From a virus, in IMG/VR virus record IMGVR_UViG_3300028829_002384, positions 1-36,347 of that record: a stretch of DNA of 36,347 bases. One strand, 5' to 3'. Shown here in pieces: positions 16,586 through 23,873 of this stretch. Each line of letters begins with the position of its first letter. Positions within the stretch are counted from its first letter, which is position 1. The notes under the pieces were generated by a model. The model made no database searches and was not told the origin of the DNA. It saw nothing but the letters and a program-made list of their open reading frames with translations. The position numbers were made by a program, and so were the translations under genes.

Positions 16586-16786
16586 TTATTCCTTGCTGAT
16601 CTTAATCATAGGATCAACAGTATTGCTATCGTGCCAGTCTGTTTGATCTGAATTAAACTTACGTGTTGTTACTTCCTTACGTAGCATACCATCTTTGATA
16701 CGATATGTGACTAGTTCTTGTTTTACTACTCCTGTAGGATCGCTTTCAAAAGCACTTACAAGTGGTCCGTCGAATTTTCTATTCAT
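16586..16786 (-). CDS. Small conserved phage protein
   Basis: 66 residues: VVKQELVTYRIKDGMLRKEVTTRKF (about 20-44) followed by a polar DWHDSNTVDPMI end. The VKxELVTYxxxxGMLxKE pattern is familiar from T4-like cyanophages with no known function. The ATG overlaps the clpP stop (TAATG), so it is coupled to clpP. Confidence 0.65.
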   Translation of the reverse strand: MNRKFDGPLVSAFESDPTGVVKQELVTYRIKDGMLRKEVTTRKFNSDQTDWHDSNTVDPMIKISKE

Positions 16787-17343
16787 TAGTATAACTCCTC
16801 TATTTTATCGCATATTTTTAATTTCTTTGCTTCACTAGCACTTAACCAAACGTCTTGCGGTGGAAGTAAAATTTCTTTAATTTTAGCCTCTGTCATACCA
16901 AGACATTTTTTGTAATGATCTATCATACGTTGTGTGCTTAATTCAAATTCTTTTACACGAGCATATAACTCATGTTCTTTTCCTTTACTACCCCAACTGT
17001 ATTGATGTGAAAGGATTGCAGTATTAGGAGTAAGAATACGTTTACCTTTTTTCCCTGCAATAAAAATTAAGAATCCACAACTTGCAATAAGTCCTAATCC
17101 TACTGTTTTAATAGGAATATTACTTGCTTTCATAGTATCAATTAATGCAAAGGCGGCATGAACATCACCACCTGGTGAATTTATAATAATTGTTAATTGT
17201 GGTAATGGATTATCGCTTAGGTTATGATTCATTATCCACTTAATTGCTTCTCGACAAGTTGCATGATTAATTTGATCCATTAAAACATAGATACCGTTTG
17301 ATTCAATATTTTGTGGTTGTGCTGGTTGTTTTTCTTTAGCCAT
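16786..17343 (-). CDS. clpP: ClpP-like serine protease
   Basis: 185 residues starting MAKEKQPAQP; this ATG overlaps the upstream gene's stop (TAATG). ClpP forms a barrel peptidase fed by a Clp ATPase. Motifs: INSPGGDVHAAFALIDTM (55-71), nucleophile S89 in GLIASCGFL, catalytic H113 in ILSHQYSWG, and D164 in PPQDVWLSASEA, so the catalytic triad is complete. No ClpX/ClpA is seen in this window, so it would have to use a host unfoldase, alter the host Clp machine, or act as an ATPase-independent peptidase. It sits in an overlapping operon with a phosphoribosyltransferase. Confidence 0.88.
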   Translation of the reverse strand: MAKEKQPAQPQNIESNGIYVLMDQINHATCREAIKWIMNHNLSDNPLPQLTIIINSPGGDVHAAFALIDTMKASNIPIKTVGLGLIASCGFLIFIAGKKGKRILTPNTAILSHQYSWGSKGKEHELYARVKEFELSTQRMIDHYKKCLGMTEAKIKEILLPPQDVWLSASEAKKLKICDKIEELY

Positions 17344-17909
17344 TAGTATTCTCCTACGTTTTCCCAAGGATATACTAACCAAACATCCTCTTCTGCTTTG
17401 TTAACTTCATGACAGTAATAAGATACTTGATCAAACTCACTTGCTAAATTTTCTGTAAGTGTAGCAAACTTAACGTTGTCTCCCCAAATTTGGTTCCATA
17501 AAGGACTGTCTGGTAAACAACAATTTTGCCAATCATTTTTAATCCAATTAAATGTTGCACCTGTATCATTAATATCATCTACAATAAGAATTTTTCTTTC
17601 TTGTTCAGGGTTATTTTTAAATTGACCCATTTCAGCATTGTACGAACCTTCATCGTCATAGCCATATGCATCACTAGCCATCCAAGTCATGCTATCGCCA
17701 GTCTTACCTGATTCACCATCACGTAAACTTACTTTAAATGATTCACAACGTATGCCTGTCATGTTACTAATAATAGTAGCAGGTACGTTACCGCCTCTTG
17801 TAATTCCTACAATGTAATCAGGTTTCCAATTTTCTTTGTACATTTGGTTTACAATGCTAACACACATTTTTTCTACGTCTGACCAACTGTAATAATGTTT
17901 CTTAATCAT
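17343..17909 (-). CDS. Phosphoribosyltransferase-like protein
   Basis: 188 residues of the type I PRTase fold. The PRPP-binding loop is clear: ILIVDDINDTGAT (107-119). The early GITRGGNVPATII (35-47) is the other conserved loop of the xanthine/hypoxanthine PRTase group. The protein probably salvages a purine base onto PRPP, but the base is not evident. A longer insert (62-102) and a C-terminal extension are phage-style. It starts behind AAGGATTAAAC ATG and overlaps clpP by one base. A link to 7-deazaguanine metabolism is possible but unproven. Confidence 0.8.
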   Translation of the reverse strand: MIKKHYYSWSDVEKMCVSIVNQMYKENWKPDYIVGITRGGNVPATIISNMTGIRCESFKVSLRDGESGKTGDSMTWMASDAYGYDDEGSYNAEMGQFKNNPEQERKILIVDDINDTGATFNWIKNDWQNCCLPDSPLWNQIWGDNVKFATLTENLASEFDQVSYYCHEVNKAEEDVWLVYPWENVGEY

Positions 17910-17911
17910 GT

Positions 17912-18070
17912 TTAATCCTTGTTTATAATATCAGGAGTAATAGCGTCTACTGTGTTTACTACAGTTTTCCCTGCATAAATTGCCGTAGATGTTGCTACAT
18001 CAACTACTGCTACAGTTGTAGAACAACCTGTACATAGTAATATAGCAGTCATAACAAATACTTTATGCAT
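17912..18070 (-). CDS. Tiny lipoprotein
   Basis: A 52-residue frame. The N-terminus MHKVFVMTAILLCTGCS has a basic start, a hydrophobic stretch and a Cys after LLCTG, a lipoprotein signal with a slightly unusual -3 Cys. The mature part, TTVAVVDVATSTAIYAGKT, continues to VVNTVDAITPD and ends INKD. This looks like a small outer- or inner-membrane lipoprotein; in phages such proteins can act as outer spanins or superinfection factors, but there is no direct evidence. The start overlaps the upstream stop by 8 bases (ATGCATAA). Confidence 0.6.
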   Translation of the reverse strand: MHKVFVMTAILLCTGCSTTVAVVDVATSTAIYAGKTVVNTVDAITPDIINKD

Positions 18071-18350
18071 TAGTTTCAACATCAGTTACGTTTGCCCATC
18101 TAAAACTACGCCAACCTTTAGCATTAGTGTCCCATACTATTTGTGTTTCTTCACTAATAGAACGAACTTTCTTTTGACTAGCAGTGTCATCTTTAGTTGC
18201 AGGCGGAATAACACCTTCTTCAAGTGTACACGTCATTACTCTTTTGTCACCGTTTATTTTTGTAAATGTAACAACAACTTCACCTTGTTTAAGTTTTGTT
18301 ATTGTTGATTCTTTTAATTCTTCATATGTTTCCACATTAACTTCTTTCAT
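18063..18350 (-). CDS. WYL_2/Sm-like SH3-barrel protein
   Basis: 95 residues resembling the WYL_2, Sm-like SH3 beta-barrel family (formerly DUF2693). Typical parts: LKQGEVVVTFTKINGDKRVMTCTL (20-43) and a C-terminal IVWDTNAKGWRSFRWANV (about 71-88), where basic and aromatic residues are conserved. Family members are found in T4-like phages; nucleic-acid or ligand binding is suspected. The start follows GAGGAGTATTTAA within the end of the upstream gene (14-base overlap). Confidence 0.75.
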   Translation of the reverse strand: MKEVNVETYEELKESTITKLKQGEVVVTFTKINGDKRVMTCTLEEGVIPPATKDDTASQKKVRSISEETQIVWDTNAKGWRSFRWANVTDVETNA

Positions 18351-18813
18351 TTAAATACTCCTCGTTATGAACCCATCTGTATCCAGTATGTTTTACCCAA
18401 CGCATAAAGCCCCATTCTTTTTGTTTCTTTCCCATAAAGAATATGCTTGTGCATGGTAGTTCGTTTCCGTCTTTGTCTTTAGCAAGTTCTAACCAATGTA
18501 AGTCGCTTGCCTTTCGAAATCTAATATGTCCTGGACCACGCCAATGTGAAGTTGCACCACATACGTGTCCTTCTTGTGCAAATACTGGAACATGTTCCCA
18601 ATACCCACCTTTTAAAATAATAGCACCCCAACTCCATGGATGATCATGTAACACAGGTTCATCACTTACAAGAACTTTATGAAGTGTAATATTAAATGGA
18701 AAGTTTTTTCTTTCCTTTAAGAATAGATAATATCTAATCAAATAAGGTATTTTTCCTGAGCGATCAGTAATCACTCTGCGTCTACCTAGTTTATCCATTA
18801 TCTTACTAAACAT
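18337..18813 (-). CDS. Cupin-like protein
   Basis: 158 residues with a cupin-style beta barrel. LHDHPWSWGAIILKGGYWEHV (about 55-75) has the metal-ligand-like H-x-H and G-x-Y/E pattern. A later His, DLHWLEL, could be the fourth ligand. The N-terminal helix is basic (GRRRVITDRSG). The enzyme activity and substrate are unknown. Its start directly abuts the upstream stop, and its end carries the ribosome site of the WYL_2 gene. Confidence 0.65.
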   Translation of the reverse strand: MFSKIMDKLGRRRVITDRSGKIPYLIRYYLFLKERKNFPFNITLHKVLVSDEPVLHDHPWSWGAIILKGGYWEHVPVFAQEGHVCGATSHWRGPGHIRFRKASDLHWLELAKDKDGNELPCTSIFFMGKKQKEWGFMRWVKHTGYRWVHNEEYLNERS

Positions 18814-19065
18814 TTATTCTTCCATTTCTTCATTAACTTTACATATATTATACACGTTTATGAACTGTTTGTAAAGAGATTTTGCAGTCGGATACTTTTC
18901 TAATAAGTCCAAATCAATCATCTCAAAATTATCAAATCTATCTTCCCAACTACTTGTATCTATTGTAATATGATCTGTTGACATTGTTGTATTGTAAGTA
19001 TCACTAATAGAATACGTAATGTTAGAAGTATCACTTAATGTAAATGTATAATCATCGTTATCCAT
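18814..19065 (-). CDS. Small acidic hypothetical protein
   Basis: 83 residues, Asp/Thr/Ser-rich N-terminus (YTFTLSDTSNITYSISDT) followed by an acidic helix (DNFEMIDLDLLEKYPTAKSLYKQF). No family recognised. TTGGAGATTCTTAA before the ATG supports the start. It lies just after the terminator that ends the yhhQ unit, so it must be reached by read-through or a promoter that I could not identify. Confidence 0.55.
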   Translation of the reverse strand: MDNDDYTFTLSDTSNITYSISDTYNTTMSTDHITIDTSSWEDRFDNFEMIDLDLLEKYPTAKSLYKQFINVYNICKVNEEMEE

Positions 19066-19087
19066 TTAAGAATCTCCAATATAGAAA

Positions 19088-19109
19088 AGTGGGGGATTTC
19101 TCCCCCACT
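19088..19109 (-). terminator. Rho-independent terminator after yhhQ
   Basis: A perfect 9-base stem (AGTGGGGGA / TCCCCCACT) with a 4-base loop. On the minus strand it is followed by TTTCTAT. It sits 13 bases past the yhhQ stop. Confidence 0.8.
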
Positions 19110-19121
19110 ATACTAAAACAA

Positions 19122-19778
19122 TTAACCTACTGATTTATCAGCAAGTTTGCCTTTAAGGTATTTTAAAAGAATACCGTATGCTGGAAGGAATACTACCAAT
19201 CCTACGACAATCTTTGTTAATGTATTGTTCTGTGCAACAATGTGCCAGTTTTCACCAATCCATGTTAATTTACCTTCTGCATCTGTTGATCCAGCAAACG
19301 CCACGTAAAAGAACGAGTATGTGTCAATTACATTTGCAACGATTGTTGAAAGTGCCGGCGCCGCCCACCATGCAGATGAACGTTCTCTAATTGCTTGGAA
19401 AACATATACGTCAAGCATAGTACCAATTGCGTATGCAGTACCTGATGCTAAACCTACTCTGTATGCGTGTTCGTCACCTAATGCTAATAGTACAAGCACT
19501 GATGCAACGATAGCAGGAATAATAGCCATTGCTACAACGGCTCTACCTGCTTCTTTACCAACCATACGTACTGTAAGGTCAGTTGCTACTACAACGATCG
19601 GAAATGTAAATGCCGCCGCCGCTAGTGGAAATGATCCAAACAAGGGCAACTCTGCACCTGGAAATAAATCAAATCTAATTGTAACTAGATAATTTGATAC
19701 CGCAATAACAAGGGTATGTAAAATTACTAGTTTAGTTACAAGTGCCCTATCGACACCCTGTAAAAGTTTTGTGAACAT
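19122..19778 (-). CDS. yhhQ: YhhQ-type queuosine precursor transporter
   Basis: 218 residues from MFTKLL, chosen because AAAGGAGG lies right before it; an ATG ten codons earlier has no such site. This is a VUT/DUF165-family integral membrane protein with about six hydrophobic segments (first around 15-32, ALVTKLVILHTLVIAVSNYL). Conserved features are the FPIVVVATDLTVRMVGKEAGR loop and later GTAYAIGTMLDVYVFQAIRE. In bacteria YhhQ imports preQ0/preQ1. In this phage it could feed the DNA modification enzyme, or bypass missing steps such as QueC. It is preceded by two tandem hairpins and ended by a terminator, just downstream of folE. Confidence 0.87.
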   Translation of the reverse strand: MFTKLLQGVDRALVTKLVILHTLVIAVSNYLVTIRFDLFPGAELPLFGSFPLAAAAFTFPIVVVATDLTVRMVGKEAGRAVVAMAIIPAIVASVLVLLALGDEHAYRVGLASGTAYAIGTMLDVYVFQAIRERSSAWWAAPALSTIVANVIDTYSFFYVAFAGSTDAEGKLTWIGENWHIVAQNNTLTKIVVGLVVFLPAYGILLKYLKGKLADKSVG

Positions 19779-19796
19779 TAGTTCCTCCTTTATTTT

Positions 19797-19834
19797 GGTG
19801 CATGGCACCTTTTAACACAGACATCTGTGTTAAA
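19797..19834. other. Tandem hairpins in the folE-yhhQ gap
   Basis: Two perfect inverted repeats: GGTGC/GCACC around ATG at 19797-19809 and TTTAACACAGA/TCTGTGTTAAA at 19811-19834. They lie upstream of the yhhQ ribosome site. No U-tract follows, so they are more likely an mRNA structure controlling yhhQ or a processing site than a terminator. The sequence does not match a preQ1-I riboswitch as I know it. Confidence 0.5.
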
Positions 19835-19851
19835 CTCTTTATAGATAATGA

Positions 19852-20535
19852 CTAACATGCAAATTGTTGTTGCAGTTTAACATTGTCAATAAATTCTTTT
19901 TTAGTTGCAGGATCATCTTTAAACGCACCACGTAATACTGTTGTTTGTGTTAATGAACTGTGGGCTCTAATACCCCTGTTCTCACAACAACCGTGTGTTG
20001 CTTGTACATATACACCTACGTGTTCACTACCTGTTTGTTCTTGTATTGCATTTGCAATCATAACATTCAGTTCTTCTTGTAGTGTACCTCTTGTAGCACA
20101 CCATTGTGCAATACGAGTGTACTTACTTAAACCTAATAGTTTAGGTCCTGCAATGATACCAATGTATGCTACACCTTTTACTGTCTGGTGATGATGCGAA
20201 CATAAACTTGTAAGTTCACTTCGCACTACTAACATACCTTCATAACCGCCTTCAATATAGTTAGGAAATGCACTTGGATTAGGCATTGGATCATAACGTC
20301 CTGCCATAATCTCATTAATGTACATCTTAGCCATACGTCTTGCAGTATCCTGACTGTTAGGATCTGTTTTAGTATCAATTAATAATTTTTGTAATACATT
20401 TTCAAAAGCAGGAACTGCCTCATCAATTAATTGTTGCTTATCGCCTTCTTTAATGTAATCAGCAATATTATCATTAGCCCAATATCTTACACCATCTTGT
20501 TCTAATTTTGTTTTTATTTCTTCACTTTTACTCAT
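19852..20535 (-). CDS. folE: GTP cyclohydrolase I
   Basis: 227 residues, normal FolE length. It converts GTP to dihydroneopterin triphosphate, the first step toward 7-deazaguanine and folate. The zinc site is visible: C112 and H115 in SLCSHHHQ, C183 in ATHGCCENRG (H181 next to it). The core LGLSKYTRIAQWCATR (134-149) is the substrate-binding helix region. The start follows CGGAGAAACAA. In this phage, next to yhhQ and with QueD-like, QueE and DpdA-like genes, it most likely serves base modification rather than folate. Confidence 0.93.
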   Translation of the reverse strand: MSKSEEIKTKLEQDGVRYWANDNIADYIKEGDKQQLIDEAVPAFENVLQKLLIDTKTDPNSQDTARRMAKMYINEIMAGRYDPMPNPSAFPNYIEGGYEGMLVVRSELTSLCSHHHQTVKGVAYIGIIAGPKLLGLSKYTRIAQWCATRGTLQEELNVMIANAIQEQTGSEHVGVYVQATHGCCENRGIRAHSSLTQTTVLRGAFKDDPATKKEFIDNVKLQQQFAC

Positions 20536-20571
20536 TTGTTTCTCCGATGTTTAGGCAGTGGATTGCCTCTT

Positions 20572-21672
20572 TTATTGTAACTTCTCAAGTAAGTTTTTAC
20601 AACTAAAATAATTGTCATTTAATTGAGTAGCAAGTTTATTTAGGTCAACAAGGTAGTTGTCATAATTTTCCATATAGTTAATTATACGTGCAACTATCTC
20701 GTCTTTGTGTTCTTTATACGAAACAAACGATTCTGTCCATTCGCTTGGGTATAAGAACTTGCCTGTATTGTCCATTTCAGTGTAACTTAAACGATCTGGA
20801 ACCATAGGCAAGGTGCCGACCAAAGCACCTTCGTACCAACTAATACCTAGTGTTTCTTGTAGGTTAGCACTAAAGACAAGTTTTGCTTCTCCTAGTGCGT
20901 TGTAGTATTCTTGTTTTGAATAGTTTTTATCCATACAAATTTCAAATTCATATTGTGTAAGTGTGTCTTTTAAATCTAAAAATATCTCAGGTTGTTTTTC
21001 TGGAGCAACTCTGTGCGGAAACAAAATTAAATTACGTTTCGTCATACCTTTAAATGCTTCTAATTCTTTGCGTACATATTCCATAGGCCAACCGCAACGT
21101 ACAATCTTTCCGTTATTGAATCTATTGTTGTATGCTTCGTTATACATGTCTGTAGGTTCGTTGTTGCCATCTAAAAGTAATTCATCAAAGAACAACTTTA
21201 CATGGAAGTCTGTTGCAAAGTAATTATGATCATAACTGTGAAAGAAACTTTTCTCTGCATGTCTTACCCACGGTGCATTATTAATAAGTCTACCTAAAAA
21301 GTCTTGTGGGTCATATGAGCCAGCATGCCAAAGTGCATGTGTTATAACTTTAATGCCAAGTAGTTCACTCATATACTTAATATTAGTGATACCAGGATGC
21401 CAAGCATCTGTAAAGATAATATGATCACCTTCGTGTACTTTACCTGTTGTAAATGCTCTACTAATTTGTTCTATTTGATTTGCTTTGTAAATATTAGTAC
21501 CACCAAAGTTCAAAAAAGCACCTGGAGTTGTTGCATTAGGAATATCTGTTGGACCTTCTACAACAAATACTTCGTGATTATTCTTACGTAGTAATGCAGG
21601 AAAGAAAGTTTTCCATTGTTTAGTGTAGCGTGTTTCTACACTTTCTATATCTATTAACCATATTCTAGCCAT
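20572..21672 (-). CDS. GT-B glycosyltransferase-like protein
   Basis: 366 residues. It has the two-domain layout of GT-B glycosyltransferases. The C-terminal domain has the E-x7-E motif E273-TLGISWY-E281 followed by GALVGTLPMVPDRL, a typical nucleotide-sugar binding edge, and ILFPHRVAPEKQPEIFLDL (216-234) is the hinge/donor strand region. The N-terminus MARIWLIDIESVETRYTKQW is shared by glycosyltransferases of T4-like marine phages. In T-even phages such enzymes glucosylate DNA bases; here the base could be a 7-deazaguanine, but a protein or host target is also possible. Its start overlaps the previous frame's stop by 8 bases. Confidence 0.8.
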   Translation of the reverse strand: MARIWLIDIESVETRYTKQWKTFFPALLRKNNHEVFVVEGPTDIPNATTPGAFLNFGGTNIYKANQIEQISRAFTTGKVHEGDHIIFTDAWHPGITNIKYMSELLGIKVITHALWHAGSYDPQDFLGRLINNAPWVRHAEKSFFHSYDHNYFATDFHVKLFFDELLLDGNNEPTDMYNEAYNNRFNNGKIVRCGWPMEYVRKELEAFKGMTKRNLILFPHRVAPEKQPEIFLDLKDTLTQYEFEICMDKNYSKQEYYNALGEAKLVFSANLQETLGISWYEGALVGTLPMVPDRLSYTEMDNTGKFLYPSEWTESFVSYKEHKDEIVARIINYMENYDNYLVDLNKLATQLNDNYFSCKNLLEKLQ

Positions 21673-21949
21673 TTGTTAATCCTAATATTGTTAGTATTCT
21701 TAAATCGTTATATTCAAATATTATAGCATCATCCATACTATCTGTATAGCCTTGATCTTGCCAAATAAAATCACGACCGTAAACATAACCATGATTGCCT
21801 AGTGTATTACTCACTTTGGCGACTGCGTCTACGGTCGTATAATTTGCATTTAATGCACCACCTTCTACTGAATTTCCAAATTTATCAGTCAAGTATGGAC
21901 CTCTATCGCTTTGGTCCTCGGTTCTTAGCGTTACGATTTTTGTGAACAC
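21665..21949 (-). CDS. Small hypothetical protein, GTG start, overlapping upstream gene
   Basis: 94 residues. The frame is open back to an ATG at 22084, but that stretch lies inside the upstream gene and lacks a ribosome site. The protein-like part begins near DRGPYLTDKFGN and continues NYTTVDAVAKVSNTLGNHGYVYGRDFIWQD to a C-terminal IIFEYNDLRILTILGL. A GTG at 21949 with GGAAAG upstream is the most plausible start, giving a 47-base overlap. Production by ribosomal frameshifting from the upstream 73-codon frame is the alternative. Function unknown. Confidence 0.5.
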   Translation of the reverse strand: MFTKIVTLRTEDQSDRGPYLTDKFGNSVEGGALNANYTTVDAVAKVSNTLGNHGYVYGRDFIWQDQGYTDSMDDAIIFEYNDLRILTILGLTNG

Positions 21950-22124
21950 GTTGTTTTGCTTTCCGTGGATTGTTACGACCTTCGTATGCCCTCCACTCTC
22001 TTGTTTCCCTTTTGTAAAGGAACTTTTCGTTAAATTTAAACCCTTCAAATCGACAAAAGTCGCGGAAGGAATCGAGATCATCAAAGATTTTTACAATCTC
22101 TGGACGTTGTGCAAGGTAAGACAA
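21903..22124 (-). CDS. Small basic conserved phage protein, TTG start
   Basis: 73 residues: VKIFDDLDSFRDFCRFEGFKFNE (about 11-33), then a highly basic tail (NPRKAKQRVHKNRNAKNRGPKR) suggesting nucleic-acid binding. The N-terminal pattern QRPEIVKIFDDLDxFRDFC is familiar from T4-like cyanophages. The start is TTG at 22124, six bases after the strong AAAAAGGAG; no ATG is available at that spacing. Confidence 0.65.
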   Translation of the reverse strand: MSYLAQRPEIVKIFDDLDSFRDFCRFEGFKFNEKFLYKRETREWRAYEGRNNPRKAKQRVHKNRNAKNRGPKR

Positions 22125-22138
22125 TGTTATCTCCTTTT

Positions 22139-22594
22139 TTACTTTGCATAGTACTCAATGTGTGCGCCGTTTTCTCCATCTTCACTTACGTCAATATGGA
22201 CTTCACGACCTGGGTGTTTTGCGATAATTTGTTCATATAAATCATCACTCATCATTTCACAACTCTTATAATCTAGTTCAAGTGTTTTCTCCTGATAAAG
22301 TTTTTCTAGCCAACGTTTAAATTGAATAAATTCTATATCTCTGTCGTTGTGTGTAACAGTGATACCTACTTTAAAATGAAATATGTGTCTGTGGGGATAT
22401 CCCAAAAAACTAACATCATATTCATCACCTGTAGCAAGTGCCGGATCGTCCAGTGCCGCAGGATACTTGTGAATACCTTCTTTAGTAAAGGTTACCCATA
22501 TCATTCTTTTTGCGTTTTCCATAATTACCTTTTCGTTTTCTTCTCTGGTTCTTCTTAACATATAATCGTAGTAAGGTTCTCGTTGATTATTCAT
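22139..22594 (-). CDS. queD: QueD-like (6-carboxytetrahydropterin synthase family) protein
   Basis: 151 residues with features of the tunnelling-fold pterin synthases. Candidate zinc ligands are H42 (GIHKYP) and H68/H70 in LGYPHRHIFHFKV. The following segment DRDIEFIQFKRWLEKLY (85-101) resembles the QueD 'MDFxDLK' region, and the end SEDGENGAHIEY recalls the catalytic Glu and final Tyr strand. QueD makes 6-carboxytetrahydropterin from the FolE product. The assignment is by pattern and context, not certain. A promoter overlaps the first ATG (22597-22625), so translation may start at M25 (22522), preceded by AAAAGG. Confidence 0.6.
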   Translation of the reverse strand: MNNQREPYYDYMLRRTREENEKVIMENAKRMIWVTFTKEGIHKYPAALDDPALATGDEYDVSFLGYPHRHIFHFKVGITVTHNDRDIEFIQFKRWLEKLYQEKTLELDYKSCEMMSDDLYEQIIAKHPGREVHIDVSEDGENGAHIEYYAK

Positions 22595-22596
22595 TT

Positions 22597-22625
22597 ATAA
22601 TACATTCTTTCTGTACAGTTGTCAA
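22597..22625 (-). promoter_or_regulatory. Sigma70-type promoter at the queD-like start
   Basis: Minus strand TTGACA (22625-22620), a 17-base spacer, TATTAT (22602-22597). The -10 box is only 2 bases before the first ATG (22594), so transcription would begin inside the frame. Either the real start is M25 or the promoter is not used. The -35 overlaps the aminotransferase stop. Confidence 0.65.
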
Positions 22626-23869
22626 TTACTTTTCCAGTTATTTTGGTCCCATATTTTACCATTATTAACAAGGGTTACAAACTTTTGAAATGTATGTTCA
22701 ATATAGTCTGCTTCTTGTTTATTTAGGTCGTAGAAACTCAAGAACCAAATTCTTGTGTGTTCTGAGTTCCATAATTTATGACTGTTTAAAAATGTTGATA
22801 ATATTTTACATTGATCATTGTCATAATTGTTCACAAAGTTACAGTAAAGAATACTGTTGCTGTGTGTTACTTCAAATGTATCTACTTGTTTTAGTATGTT
22901 TGCAATACGTTCAACAAACGGTACAACATCATTTATTACTTTTGTACCAATATCTTCTTCAATACATTTATTAATTGTTTCTATTGTTGCTCTAGCACCT
23001 GTATTTGATTGTGCCCTTGTATTACCTACTGCAATAGGAAAGTTATCCCATAGGCTAGGATCAAATGCACTTATTGTATCGTGAATGTTTTTATGTAATA
23101 CGGTAATAGCCAAAGTTCCAAACCCACCTGTAAGTGCTTTTCCAAAACAGATCATATCGGGGTTTAAGTTTTTATGTATACTATGTGAAAAATGTCCCAT
23201 ACGCCACATGCCTGTAAGTATTTCATCTACTATTAACAAGCAACCTGTTTGTTTTCTTGCAGTTTGTATTTTTTCTAATACTTCGTCACTTACTTCACTA
23301 ATACCATTGTACCAATTTACGGTATCTAACATAATACCTGCAAGGGTATCTTTGTGTTTTGTAAACATAGCATCAAAGTTATCATCAAAGAAGTCTACAA
23401 AATCAATATGTGGCCAATTTCCTAAAATCCAATCTTGATCATCTGTCATTTGCCAACCAGTAATACTACCTGAATGAAAACTTCCTTTTCTTACAAGTAC
23501 TGTACGTCTGCGAGATTGTTCTTTTTTAGTCCAATATCTCCATGCAATTTTTAATGAATTGTCTACACTATCACTGCCTGTAAGTGCAGGTATAAACCCT
23601 GTGTATGTGTTAGGTAAAACTTTTTTAAGAGTATCTTCTAGTTCATACCATACAGTACTTTTAGTTGTCCAATCATCGTTTGGAAACTGAAAACTTGTTT
23701 CTGCTACTTTGGCTTGTATCTCAGGCTGTGTAAATCCAAAAATATTACATCCTGTTCCGCCACTTAGGTCATACCATTGCTGAGTTTCACCTACTAGGAA
23801 GTGTCCATTCATTTCTTTAACTTTAGGATGTTCGTCCTTGGGCTGAGAAAAGGGGTGTATTAATTTCAT
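22622..23869 (-). CDS. Class III PLP-dependent aminotransferase
   Basis: 415 residues, similar in layout to glutamate-1-semialdehyde and other class III aminotransferases. Visible motifs: GSDSVDNSLKIAWRY (98-112), KGSFHSGSITG (128-138), the PLP-ring Asp in VDEILTGMW (D215) and the Schiff-base lysine K244 in CFGKALTGGFG. It would transfer an amino group to a keto or aldehyde substrate. It sits between the DpdA-like transglycosylase and the QueD-like gene, so addition of an amino group to a base or sugar precursor is a reasonable hypothesis. A link to phage lipopolysaccharide or cofactor metabolism is the alternative. Confidence 0.85.
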   Translation of the reverse strand: MKLIHPFSQPKDEHPKVKEMNGHFLVGETQQWYDLSGGTGCNIFGFTQPEIQAKVAETSFQFPNDDWTTKSTVWYELEDTLKKVLPNTYTGFIPALTGSDSVDNSLKIAWRYWTKKEQSRRRTVLVRKGSFHSGSITGWQMTDDQDWILGNWPHIDFVDFFDDNFDAMFTKHKDTLAGIMLDTVNWYNGISEVSDEVLEKIQTARKQTGCLLIVDEILTGMWRMGHFSHSIHKNLNPDMICFGKALTGGFGTLAITVLHKNIHDTISAFDPSLWDNFPIAVGNTRAQSNTGARATIETINKCIEEDIGTKVINDVVPFVERIANILKQVDTFEVTHSNSILYCNFVNNYDNDQCKILSTFLNSHKLWNSEHTRIWFLSFYDLNKQEADYIEHTFQKFVTLVNNGKIWDQNNWKSN

Positions 23870-23873
23870 TGTG

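Noticed and set aside
19797-19851. preQ1 riboswitch before yhhQ
   Set aside because: The hairpins do not match the short preQ1-I consensus as I know it, and no typical aptamer core is visible; kept only as unexplained structure.
21665-22084. ATG-started 139-residue version of the small gene after the basic protein
   Set aside because: The first half lies inside the conserved upstream gene in another frame and has no ribosome site; the GTG at 21949 is preferred.
23085-23438. 117-residue plus-strand frame
   Set aside because: Antisense to the aminotransferase, whose PLP motifs are clear.
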